Positions 1 through 7,042 of a stretch of 8,258 bases of DNA are shown here, piece by piece (positions within the stretch are counted from its first letter, which is position 1; each line of letters opens with the position of its first letter). Both the position numbers and the translations under genes were made by a program. The DNA comes from an uncultured Bacteroidales bacterium. GTDB taxonomy: Bacteria > Bacteroidota > Bacteroidia > Bacteroidales > Muribaculaceae. Location: contig URNY01000121.1 in NCBI GenBank assembly GCA_900549375.1, positions 1 through 8,258 of the forward strand. Direction: 5' to 3'. The notes beneath the pieces were generated by a model that saw nothing but the letters and a program-made list of their open reading frames with translations, was not told the DNA's origin and did no database searches.

Positions 1-1902
1 TTTGTCGCCATAGGTGCGGAGAGTCCGTTCTTTGCCATCTTTCTCTTTTACCGTTATAGGTTGGGGAAGGGGCGTCTTGTCATCGACCATGAGAGTGACG
101 AGCACAAAATCATTGTCGATTTTCGCCTTTACCGCAGGATCCGTCCAAACAGCCGCCTCCATCTTGCGGCAGTTCACGCAGCCGTAGCCCGAGAAATCGA
201 GTAGAACCGGTTTGTCAAGCTTATTGCCGAGATTCATTCCCTCTTCGAAATCATCCACCTGGGCATGGACTCCTCCGTCGTAAAGATTGAAATCCTGAGT
301 CGAAGCGGGCGGCGCGAACGCGCTGATGCTTTTGAGGGGAGCCCCCCACAATCCCGGAAGCATATAGACGGCAAACGCCAGAGAGATGCAGGCGAGCATA
401 AAACGGGTTACACCGATGCGCTCCACTTTCGAATCATGCGGGAAAGTGATTTTGCCAAGAAGATAGACTCCAAGCAGAGCGAAAATCACAATCCAGAGAG
501 AGATGAACACCTCGCGGTCGAGAATACGCCAGCCATAGGCAAGATCGGCAACGGAGAGGAATTTGAGGGCGAGGGCAAGCTCCAGAAATCCGAGCACGAC
601 TTTTACCGTGTTCATCCAGCCGCCGCTCTTCGGAACTGATTTGAGCATAGTCGGGAACATGGCGAAGAGTGTAAACGGAAGGGCAAGAGCGAGCGAGAAA
701 CCGGCCATGCCCACAACAGGAGATACGAAATTGGAAGTGGAAGCCGCCTCTACGAGAAGGGTTCCGATGATCGGTCCGGTGCAGGAGAAAGATACCAATG
801 CAAGAGTGAAAGCCATGAAGAATATGCTAAGGTATCCGGTAGTGCTGTCGACTTTGGAATCCATCTTGTTGCTCCATGAAGAGGGGAGCGTAATCTCGAA
901 TCCCCCCATGAAGGAGATTGCGAAAATTACAAGAAGAATGAAAAACGCTATGTTGAAACCGGCGCTTGTGGCGAGCTCGTTGAGAGCCGACGCACCGAAT
1001 ATAGCAGTGACGATAATGCCGAGCAGGACATAGATCACGATTATAGATACTCCATAGGTTGCCGCTGCAGCAACTGATTTCCTCTTTGTCTTGTTCTGCT
1101 TCAGGAAGAAACTTACGGTCATCGGTATCATGGGCCATACGCATGGCGTCACAAGTGCTATGAGACCTCCGATGAAACCCGCAATGAAGATATACCATAA
1201 GCTCCTGCTCTGCTGTTCGGGCGCTTCGCTGAATACTTTCATCTCGGCTTCGACGTTGCGCCACCAGTTGTCGGCTTTCACGCCCGACAGATTTGCCGCG
1301 GGCATCATAAACGACTCGGAGGCCTGCAGTGAATCCGTCATGTCGACAAGCGACTGGAGTTCGCTCATTTCTTCAGCCGGAGCGACCGGAGTCAGGTCGG
1401 CATCGGCATTTTTTGATGCATCAGCAGATTTGGCATTCGCCGTTACGATTCCTTCACCATTGAAAGTATGGGAATCATAGACCTGATAACAGCCTTTGTC
1501 ATCGCAAACCTGCCCCTGTATCTCAGCTTTTACAGAGAAATGTTTGTCGGTGGGAATAAGTTTCTGTGTGAATTTCACCGAGCCTTCGTAATAATGCTCA
1601 TTGACTTCGAAGATGTCGTTATACGCTTTCTTGTAAGCTTTATTGGCGGTAATCGGGCCGTCGGCACGGCATCCCTTCATGTCGAGATGAATCGCAAGGG
1701 CGCCGGCACCCCCCTCGGGATTATCAAGTGAATACAGGTGATAACCGCGGTCGATGTCGGCAGTTATCTCTATAGCAGGATTTGCTGTATTGTCACCGAT
1801 AATTTTATAGGACCAGCCTACATGCTCGGCTGCGGCCGAGACAAGGGCAAACGTTGTCACGACTGATAAAATCAGTAAGTAGCGGTAGTTGATATTCTTC
1901 AT
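1..1902 (-). CDS. dsbD: DsbD-family thiol:disulfide interchange protein (C-terminus cut by window edge)
   Basis: This gene encodes a membrane electron carrier that moves reducing power from cytoplasmic thioredoxin to periplasmic or extracytoplasmic thiol proteins. I translated it by hand from the ATG at 1902 and found 634 codons with no stop before the window edge, so some C-terminal residues (probably a few tens) are missing. Residues 1-25 look like a signal peptide (MKNINYRYLLIL..., hydrophobic, ending in an Ala-rich stretch). The periplasmic N-terminal domain has a Cys pair in CDDKGC (C133, C138). An Ala/Asp/Glu-rich linker (about 145-230) leads to a multi-pass CcdA-like core with TPCVWPMIP (C254) and FSCTGPIIG (C374), the two transmembrane redox cysteines. 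The C-terminal thioredoxin-like domain has GYGCVNCRKM (C575, C578). All three cysteine pairs are present, so the protein should be functional. It is divergent from the ior operon, with no evident metabolic link. The family assignment is secure; the exact periplasmic partner is unknown. Confidence 0.93.
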   Translation of the reverse strand, partial: MKNINYRYLLILSVVTTFALVSAAAEHVGWSYKIIGDNTANPAIEITADIDRGYHLYSLDNPEGGAGALAIHLDMKGCRADGPITANKAYKKAYNDIFEVNEHYYEGSVKFTQKLIPTDKHFSVKAEIQGQVCDDKGCYQVYDSHTFNGEGIVTANAKSADASKNADADLTPVAPAEEMSELQSLVDMTDSLQASESFMMPAANLSGVKADNWWRNVEAEMKVFSEAPEQQSRSLWYIFIAGFIGGLIALVTPCVWPMIPMTVSFFLKQNKTKRKSVAAAATYGVSIIVIYVLLGIIVTAIFGASALNELATSAGFNIAFFILLVIFAISFMGGFEITLPSSWSNKMDSKVDSTTGYLSIFFMAFTLALVSFSCTGPIIGTLLVEAASTSNFVSPVVGMAGFSLALALPFTLFAMFPTMLKSVPKSGGWMNTVKVVLGFLELALALKFLSVADLAYGWRILDREVFISLWIVIFALLGVYLLGKITFPHDSKVERIGVTRFMLACISLAFAVYMLPGLWGAPLKSISAFAPPASTQDFNLYDGGVHAQVDDFEEGMNLGNKLDKPVLLDFSGYGCVNCRKMEAAVWTDPAVKAKIDNDFVLVTLMVDDKTPLPQPITVKEKDGKERTLRTYGDK

Positions 1903-1911
1903 CACAAAATT

Positions 1912-1943
1912 TTTGTAAATTTAGTAATAAAATTGTATATTTG
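1912..1943 (+). promoter_or_regulatory. Bacteroidetes-type housekeeping promoter for the ior operon
   Basis: TTTG at 1912-1915 is followed by 20 nt and then TATATTTG at 1936-1943. This is an exact match to the Bacteroides -33/-7 consensus (TTTG, about 17-23 nt, TAnnTTTG). Transcription would start around 1950 and leave a 5' leader of roughly 35 nt before the iorA ATG. No other match of this quality was noticed in the gaps between the four operon genes, so it probably drives all of them. Confidence 0.75.
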
Positions 1944-1946
1944 CAA
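1916..1946 (-). promoter_or_regulatory. possible dsbD promoter, overlapping the ior promoter head-on
   Basis: On the minus strand, TTG (1946-1944) is separated by 20 nt from TAAATTTA (1923-1916), one mismatch from the TAnnTTTG box. It would give only a very short leader (13 nt from box to ATG), which is atypical, and the region is AT-rich enough for chance matches. If real, it lies almost on top of the ior promoter, so the two could not be occupied at once. Confidence 0.25.
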
Positions 1947-1983
1947 TCATAGCAAACCTTAAACTAACCTTGTAATACAATTT
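1930..1983. repeat. 9-bp inverted repeat flanking the ior leader
   Basis: AAATTGTAT (1930-1938) and ATACAATTT (1975-1983) are perfect reverse complements, 36 nt apart. The left arm runs into the -7 box and the right arm ends 3 nt before the iorA ATG. A shorter dyad, TTGTA-A-TACAA, sits at 1970-1980, and ACAAAA-T-TTTTGT lies at 1904-1916 over the -33 element. These could be operator half-sites for a regulator, but AT-rich spacer sequence makes such dyads fairly likely by chance. Confidence 0.3.
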
Positions 1984-1986
1984 ACC

Positions 1987-3606
1987 ATGAAAATCAAATA
2001 TCTCCTTTTGGGAGATGAGGCATTTGCGTTAGGAGCCGTCAACGCCGGCTTATCAGGTGCCTATGCCTATCCGGGCACTCCCTCCACCGAGATTATGGAA
2101 TTCGTCCAGTCGAATGCGACTGCAAAAGAACGGGGCATTCATTCCCATTGGTCTTCGAACGAGAAAACCGCCATGGAAGAGGCACTCGGAATGTCATACT
2201 GCGGAAAACGCGCCATTACCTCGATGAAACATGTGGGCCTGAACGTGGCTGCTGATCCGTTTGTAAACTCGGCAATGACAGGCGCCAACGGCGGATTGCT
2301 CGTTGTTGCCGCCGATGACCCCTCCATGCATTCATCCCAGAATGAACAGGACTCCAGGTTTTATGCCGATTTCGCAATGATTCCGGCTCTCGAACCTTCC
2401 AACCAGCAGGAAGCATACGATATGGCATCCTATGGTTTCGCACTGTCGGAGAAATTCCGCATTCCCGTTCTTGTCAGGTTTGTTACTCGCCTGAGCCATT
2501 CCCGCGCAGTGGTGGAAACCGAGGATATGCCTAAAGAGGAAAACGGACTGTCATATCCGGAAAATCCCAAGCAATGGGTTCTTATGCCGGCTATTTCCAA
2601 ACAGCGCAACCGCCGTCTTATCGCCGATTTCGACAATTTTGCAAAGGAATCGGATGTGTCGCCGTTCAATAGCTATATCGAAGCTCCGCATCATGAGATC
2701 GGCATCATAGCGAGTGGTATCGCCTATAATTATCTGATGGAGGTATTCGGCGGAGAACTTCCTTTCCCCACTGTCAAGATAAGTCAATATCCACTCCCGG
2801 TCAAACTTATAAGGCGTCTCTACAACTCCTGCGATTCTATCCTCGTTCTCGAGGAGGGACAGCCTTTCATTGAAAAGAAGGTGAGAGGTATTCTCGAACT
2901 GGGTAAGCGTGTTTACGGCAAACTTACAGGTGAGGTTGTACGTGACGGTGAATTGACTCCCGATGAGGTGAAACGCACTATTTCGGAAATTGCACCCGGA
3001 CAGTGCCCCGAAACCAAAGTAGACCGTCAGGCATCGACCACTGTAGTTAACCGGCCGCCGGCACTTTGTCAGGGTTGCGGACACAGAGATGTCTATTCGG
3101 CACTTAACGAGGCACTTGAAAGTTATGTCAATCCCAAAGTATTCGGAGACATAGGTTGCTATACACTCGGATTCCTGAAGCCTTTCAATGCAATAGACTC
3201 ATGCGTTGATATGGGAGCTTCGATCACAATGGCCAAAGGAGCCGCCGATGCAGGTCAGCATCCGTCGGTAGCCATTATCGGAGACTCTACATTCACTCAT
3301 AGCGGTATGACCGGTCTTCTCGATGCTGTCAACGAGAACACGCCGATGACGGTGATAATCTCCGATAACCTTACCACAGGTATGACCGGAGGTCAGGATT
3401 CACAGGGAACCGGCAAACTTGAAGAGATTTGTCTCGGTATCGGAGTGAATCCGGAACATCTGAAAACCATCGACTCGCTTCCGAAAAATCATGACGAGAT
3501 GGTCGCTCTATTCAAAAAGGAGATTGATTATGAAGGTCTGTCGGTGATCATTTCCAGAAGAGAATGCATTCAGACCGCAAGACGGCATGCGTCGGCCAAG
3601 AAATGA
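1987..3606 (+). CDS. iorA: indolepyruvate ferredoxin oxidoreductase, alpha (TPP) subunit, lacking the C-terminal ferredoxin domain
   Basis: With IorB, this is predicted to convert an aryl pyruvate (indolepyruvate, phenylpyruvate, 4-hydroxyphenylpyruvate) plus CoA to an arylacetyl-CoA and CO2 in the cytoplasm, passing electrons to ferredoxin. Family signatures are clear. The N-terminal pyrimidine-binding domain opens with LLLGDEAFALGAVNAG and YPGTPSTEI (29-37), followed by NEKTAMEEALG (58-68) and MKHVGLNVAAD (80-90). The C-terminal TPP-binding domain contains CQGCGHRD (361-368), GDIGCYTLG (387-395), and GDS (432-434) to DN (460-461), the diphosphate/Mg motif, followed by TTGMTGGQ. At 539 residues it stops soon after SVIISRRECIQ (519-529), where canonical IorA continues into a two-[4Fe-4S] ferredoxin domain. 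No cluster-binding cysteines follow in this frame or in the short gap. It is first gene of a four-gene operon. The start at 1987 fits the domain start and the promoter 44 nt upstream. Substrate range is inferred from the family. Confidence 0.93.
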   Translation: MKIKYLLLGDEAFALGAVNAGLSGAYAYPGTPSTEIMEFVQSNATAKERGIHSHWSSNEKTAMEEALGMSYCGKRAITSMKHVGLNVAADPFVNSAMTGANGGLLVVAADDPSMHSSQNEQDSRFYADFAMIPALEPSNQQEAYDMASYGFALSEKFRIPVLVRFVTRLSHSRAVVETEDMPKEENGLSYPENPKQWVLMPAISKQRNRRLIADFDNFAKESDVSPFNSYIEAPHHEIGIIASGIAYNYLMEVFGGELPFPTVKISQYPLPVKLIRRLYNSCDSILVLEEGQPFIEKKVRGILELGKRVYGKLTGEVVRDGELTPDEVKRTISEIAPGQCPETKVDRQASTTVVNRPPALCQGCGHRDVYSALNEALESYVNPKVFGDIGCYTLGFLKPFNAIDSCVDMGASITMAKGAADAGQHPSVAIIGDSTFTHSGMTGLLDAVNENTPMTVIISDNLTTGMTGGQDSQGTGKLEEICLGIGVNPEHLKTIDSLPKNHDEMVALFKKEIDYEGLSVIISRRECIQTARRHASAKK

Positions 3607-3645
3607 TGCGCGTGAATTTAATAACTAACCCACATTAGACTTTCC

Positions 3646-4233
3646 ATGAAAAATGACATTATACTGGCGGGCGTAGGCGGTCAGGGCATTCTGACAATCG
3701 CCACAATTCTCGGAGCCGCCGCATTGAAAGAGAATTTATATCTTAAGCAGGCCGAAGTTCACGGCATGAGCCAGCGTGGCGGCGATGTTCAGTCGAATCT
3801 GCGAATCAGCTCAGAGCCTATCCATTCTGATCTCATACCCCTCGGGGGGGCCGATATGGTGGTTTCTCTCGAACCGATGGAGGCACTGCGTTATGCGCAT
3901 TATCTTTCGCCCGAAGGATGGATAATCACAAATACCAATCCTTTCGTGAACATGGATAATTATCCGGATGAAGAGAAAGTTATTAAGGAGCTCGAAGCTT
4001 CGGGCAATCTTGTTGCTTTCAATATGGATGAAGCTGCCAAAGAACTGTTGTCGCCCAGAAGTTCGAATATGATTCTACTTGGAGCCGCTTCTCCGTTCAT
4101 TTCTATTGACAAAGAGAAAATAGAGGAAGAGATAGCCCGTTTCTTCAGCCGCAAGGGTGAAAAGATAATCGAGAGCAATATACGTTGTTTCCGCAAAGGA
4201 AGAGAGTTTACAGAAAACATTCTAAATAGCTGA
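3646..4233 (+). CDS. iorB: indolepyruvate ferredoxin oxidoreductase, beta (gamma-type) subunit
   Basis: This is the small partner subunit of the 2-oxoacid:ferredoxin oxidoreductase, corresponding to the gamma domain of pyruvate:ferredoxin oxidoreductase and expected to contribute to CoA and interface binding. The protein is 195 residues, the normal IorB length. It starts with DIILAGVGGQGILT (4-17), the GxGGxG hallmark, and carries AEVHGMSQRGGDVQS (36-50), the second family signature. The middle part ADMVVSLEPMEALRYA is also typical. It has only one cysteine (C181), so it supplies no Fe-S cluster and does not compensate for the domain missing from IorA. It lies 39 nt after iorA and 4 nt before the aminotransferase gene, so it is clearly co-transcribed. 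No Shine-Dalgarno sequence is seen, as is usual in Bacteroidetes. Confidence 0.93.
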   Translation: MKNDIILAGVGGQGILTIATILGAAALKENLYLKQAEVHGMSQRGGDVQSNLRISSEPIHSDLIPLGGADMVVSLEPMEALRYAHYLSPEGWIITNTNPFVNMDNYPDEEKVIKELEASGNLVAFNMDEAAKELLSPRSSNMILLGAASPFISIDKEKIEEEIARFFSRKGEKIIESNIRCFRKGREFTENILNS

Positions 4234-4237
4234 TACC

Positions 4238-5545
4238 ATGTTTCCACTTGATATTGATAGAATGGAATCGGTTGTGAGAAGATTATCCATTATGGATCTC
4301 TCTTCGGCCACAATCCGACAGATTTGCGCACTTGCCGTCTCTCTTGAGAACGAGGCTCAGGAAAGAATGGTACATCTCGAAATCGGCAATCCCGGCCTTG
4401 ATGCCGAAAATATAGGAGTAGAAGCTGAAATCGGTGCCCTCAGAAGAGGTGTGGCCAACAAATATCCCAATATTTCAGGAATTCCTGAACTGAAAAAAGC
4501 CGGGAAAGATTTTCTAAAAGCATTCATCGGTATAGACGTTCCGGAAAAGGGAATCGTGCCGACTGTCGGATCAATGCAGGGCAGCTTCACTCTGATGCTA
4601 ATTCTGGCGCAACGTCTGAAAGGTAAAGATACAATGCTTTTTATCAATCCCGGTTTCCCGGCACAGAGGAATCAGGCGAAACTTCTGAACATCAAAGAGA
4701 AAGCATTCGATATCTATTCTTATAGAGGGAAAAAACTCGAGGAGAAACTCGAAAGCATACTGAAAGAGGGGAATATCACGGGAATTATCTACAGCAATCC
4801 CAATAATCCGGCGTGGACGAATCTTACGGAGGAAGAGCTTGAGATAATAGGACGTCTTGCAACCAAATATGACGTCATCGTTCTTGAAGATCTTGCCTAT
4901 ATGGGTATGGACTTCCGCACGGACATCAGCCGGCCGTTTGAGCCGCCATATCTGCCGACTGTGGCGAGATATACAGATAATTATATTTTGATGCTCTCCG
5001 GATCCAAGATCTTCAGCTATGCAGGACAGCGTATCGCTGTGGTGTGCATGAGCGAAAAGGTTTATGACCGTAGATATGAGTTCTTTGAGAAATTCTATGA
5101 GATGCCCGCTTTCGGCGACGCTTATATTTTCGGTGTGCTCTATTGTTCATCCTCCGGGACATCCCATTCGGCACAGTTTGCCCTTGCTTCAATGATGGAG
5201 GCGGCAGTGAAGGGTGAACTCAATTTTGTGGAGCATTGCCACAGTTATGCCGACAAGGCCGAGAAAGCAAAGGAGATTTTCCTGAAAAACGGCTTCCATA
5301 TAGTTTATGAACTTGACGGGGAACGTCCTATTGCGGACGGCTTTTTCTTCACAATCGGATACAAAGATATGGATACGCTCACACTCTTGCGCGAAATGCT
5401 TCGTCATGGAGTGGCTTCAATTCCTTTGTCGAGCACAGGCAGCGAACGCAATGGAGTGAGGATCTGCGTATCGATGATCAAGGATGAGAAAGATTTCGCT
5501 CTTCTTGACAAATACCTGCAGCAGTTCAATTCCGAACATTCTTAG
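4238..5545 (+). CDS. PLP-dependent aminotransferase, class I/II fold (probable aromatic or other amino acid aminotransferase)
   Basis: A fold-type I aminotransferase of 435 residues, the usual length. Visible active-site elements are SNPNNPAW (186-193, the Asn that contacts PLP), EDLAYMGMDF (217-226, with Asp218 and Tyr221 for the ring nitrogen and oxygen), SGSKIFSYAGQR (254-265, with Lys257 as the Schiff-base lysine and Arg265 for the phosphate), and NGVRICVS (405-412, with Arg408 in place of the arginine that binds the substrate carboxylate). The catalytic apparatus is complete. The ATG at 4238 lies 4 nt after the iorB stop. A second in-frame ATG at 4262 is possible, but the extra residues (FPLDIDR...) look like part of the domain. 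Next to iorAB, the natural role is making (or using) the 2-oxo acid that IorAB decarboxylates. Substrate specificity cannot be read from the sequence; aromatic amino acids are inferred from context only. Confidence 0.88.
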   Translation: MFPLDIDRMESVVRRLSIMDLSSATIRQICALAVSLENEAQERMVHLEIGNPGLDAENIGVEAEIGALRRGVANKYPNISGIPELKKAGKDFLKAFIGIDVPEKGIVPTVGSMQGSFTLMLILAQRLKGKDTMLFINPGFPAQRNQAKLLNIKEKAFDIYSYRGKKLEEKLESILKEGNITGIIYSNPNNPAWTNLTEEELEIIGRLATKYDVIVLEDLAYMGMDFRTDISRPFEPPYLPTVARYTDNYILMLSGSKIFSYAGQRIAVVCMSEKVYDRRYEFFEKFYEMPAFGDAYIFGVLYCSSSGTSHSAQFALASMMEAAVKGELNFVEHCHSYADKAEKAKEIFLKNGFHIVYELDGERPIADGFFFTIGYKDMDTLTLLREMLRHGVASIPLSSTGSERNGVRICVSMIKDEKDFALLDKYLQQFNSEHS

Positions 5546-5548
5546 AGT

Positions 5549-6853
5549 ATGAATGATTCAATAAAATATGTGAGTGCCGAAGAGGCTGTGAAACTCATCG
5601 AAAGCGGTGACCATGTTTATATACAGGGTTCCACTTCATTGCCGGAAACATTGGTAGAGGCTCTTGCCGCGCGTGGAAATGAACTCAGAGGAGTCACGAT
5701 ATATTCGGGATTCGCAGTTGCAAGACGCCGTTCTCCGCTCTGTCGTCCGGAATATAAGGATTCCTTCCTTATAGATTCATTTTTTGTGTCGAATGCTTTC
5801 CGCGACTGGATTGCCGAGGGATACGGGACGATGACCCCGAGATTTCTCGGGGAAGTCCCGGATTTGTTCCGTGACGGGACATGCCGCGTTGACGTGGCTA
5901 TGATTAACTGTTCTTTGCCCAATGAGGATGGCCTCGTGAGTTTCGGAGTATCGGCGGATCTTGCTGTTGGGGCTGTTGAATGCGCTGATAGAGTGATCGC
6001 TCAGATCAATCCCCATGTCCCGTTCACTCCCGGCGACGCTACTATCCATCTGTCGCAATTGAGCGCGGCTGTGGAAGTGGACGATCCACTTGTTGAGGTT
6101 CCAACAGCCGTGCCGACCGATGCTGAGATAAATATCGGCCGGAGCATTGCGGAGCTGATTCCTGATGGTGCGACGCTACAGATCGGAGTCGGAGGAATCC
6201 CCAATGCAGTGATTCGTGCTTTGAAGGACCATCGTCATCTGGGTCTTCATACGGAAGCCATGACCGACGGTGTGCTCCCTCTTCTGGAAAGCGGCGTAAT
6301 CGATAATTCGATGAAAAAAGTGCTGCCCGGGCTATCGGTGGCCTCGCTGGCTTTGGGTTCCCGCAAATTATATGATTTTCTCGACAAGAATGACAGCGTG
6401 GTGTTCAAAGATGTGGCATGGACCAATAATCCCTACACAATCGCACAGAATCCCAAGGTTATGTCGATAAACTCATGTCTCGAGATTGATCTGACCGGTC
6501 AGGTTTGTGCCGATTCGATCGGAAAAAAGATCTATTCCGGTGTCGGCGGTCAGCATGACTTCGTGTTCGGTTCGTCCAAAAGCGAAGGAGGGTTATCATT
6601 CCTTGCGATGCTTTCCAAAACTTCCAAAGGCGGCAACAAAATCAAGCCCGTACTTACGGAAGGGGCAGGAGTCGTGACGACCCGTTTCCAGACAAATTAT
6701 GTAGTGACAGAGTATGGAGCGGTGAATCTAAGAGGAAAGAATCTGGCCGAAAGAGCGAAACTGATGATATCGATAGCTGCGCCTGAATTCCGTGAAGAGC
6801 TTGATCGAGAGGCTTATGAAAGATTCGGTTACGCATACAGGCGGATCCGATGA
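5549..6853 (+). CDS. acetyl-CoA hydrolase/transferase family CoA-transferase
   Basis: A class I CoA-transferase of the acetyl-CoA hydrolase / 4-hydroxybutyrate CoA-transferase type, 434 residues, a full-length member. Family motifs: an N-terminal AEEAVKLIESGDHVYIQG (10-27), QIGVGGIPNAVIRAL (211-225), LGLHTEAMTDGV (231-242) with Glu236 as the expected catalytic glutamate that forms the glutamyl-CoA thioester, YSGVGGQHDFVFG (329-341), the oxyanion/CoA loop, and YVVTEYGAVNLRG (384-396). It begins 3 nt after the aminotransferase stop, so it is translationally tight with it. As last gene of the operon it probably takes the arylacetyl-CoA (or other acyl-CoA) made by IorAB and transfers CoA to acetate or a similar acid, conserving the thioester energy and releasing the free acid. 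In the reverse direction it would activate the acid. Acyl specificity is inference. A simple hydrolase activity is a less likely alternative. Confidence 0.88.
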   Translation: MNDSIKYVSAEEAVKLIESGDHVYIQGSTSLPETLVEALAARGNELRGVTIYSGFAVARRRSPLCRPEYKDSFLIDSFFVSNAFRDWIAEGYGTMTPRFLGEVPDLFRDGTCRVDVAMINCSLPNEDGLVSFGVSADLAVGAVECADRVIAQINPHVPFTPGDATIHLSQLSAAVEVDDPLVEVPTAVPTDAEINIGRSIAELIPDGATLQIGVGGIPNAVIRALKDHRHLGLHTEAMTDGVLPLLESGVIDNSMKKVLPGLSVASLALGSRKLYDFLDKNDSVVFKDVAWTNNPYTIAQNPKVMSINSCLEIDLTGQVCADSIGKKIYSGVGGQHDFVFGSSKSEGGLSFLAMLSKTSKGGNKIKPVLTEGAGVVTTRFQTNYVVTEYGAVNLRGKNLAERAKLMISIAAPEFREELDREAYERFGYAYRRIR

Positions 6854-6940
6854 AACATAATCTTGTTTAAATTGTTAATTATTTTGAAAAGTCAATGGAT
6901 TGTCAACCCGACATTCCGGCTAAATTCAAAACTATCGACA

Positions 6941-7042
6941 ATGGAAAACAAGATTCTTGACGCAGTAAAAAATGCACTGCGAGGTCTGGGTGGCTACGGC
7001 CGTCCTCAGTTACAGCCTGTTCCGGTGAGGGTCGGAAAATGA
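6941..7042 (+). CDS. tentative 33-aa small ORF or leader peptide in the CDF upstream region
   Basis: An ATG at 6941 opens a 33-codon frame ending in TGA at 7040-7042. It begins MENKILDAVKNALRG and has a Gly/Pro/Arg-rich, basic second half. I do not recognise it. It has a possible amphipathic start but no membrane segment, no Shine-Dalgarno sequence and no good promoter in front. The sequence it covers also folds into two and a half hairpins, which argues that selection may act on RNA structure rather than on the peptide. A second short frame starts at 7039 (ATGA overlap with this stop) and runs out of frame into the transporter start. It could be a leader peptide, a relic, or not translated at all. 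Confidence 0.22.
   Translation: MENKILDAVKNALRGLGGYGRPQLQPVPVRVGK

Noticed and set aside
265..1731. Several plus-strand open frames of 87-156 codons and a 145-codon minus frame inside the left region
   Set aside because: They lie within the DsbD reading frame, which carries all expected motifs from 1902 to the edge. The shadow frames have no recognisable domains and unnatural composition.
3842..3850. Run of seven G in iorB as a possible slippage or phase-variation site
   Set aside because: The frame is intact and encodes the normal Leu-Gly-Gly-Ala of the family. A run of seven is not long enough to claim phase variation.
6858..6928. Promoter-like matches before the CDF leader (TAATCTTG at 6858, TTATTTTG at 6879, TAAATTCA at 6921)
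   Set aside because: Each has mismatches in the -7 box, and only the last has a TTG at a fitting distance (6900-6902, 18 nt). None is better than chance in this AT-rich stretch.
6899..6942. Inverted repeat ATTGTC ... GACAAT around the small-frame start
   Set aside because: Six pairs over a 32-nt loop are weak and expected by chance at this composition.
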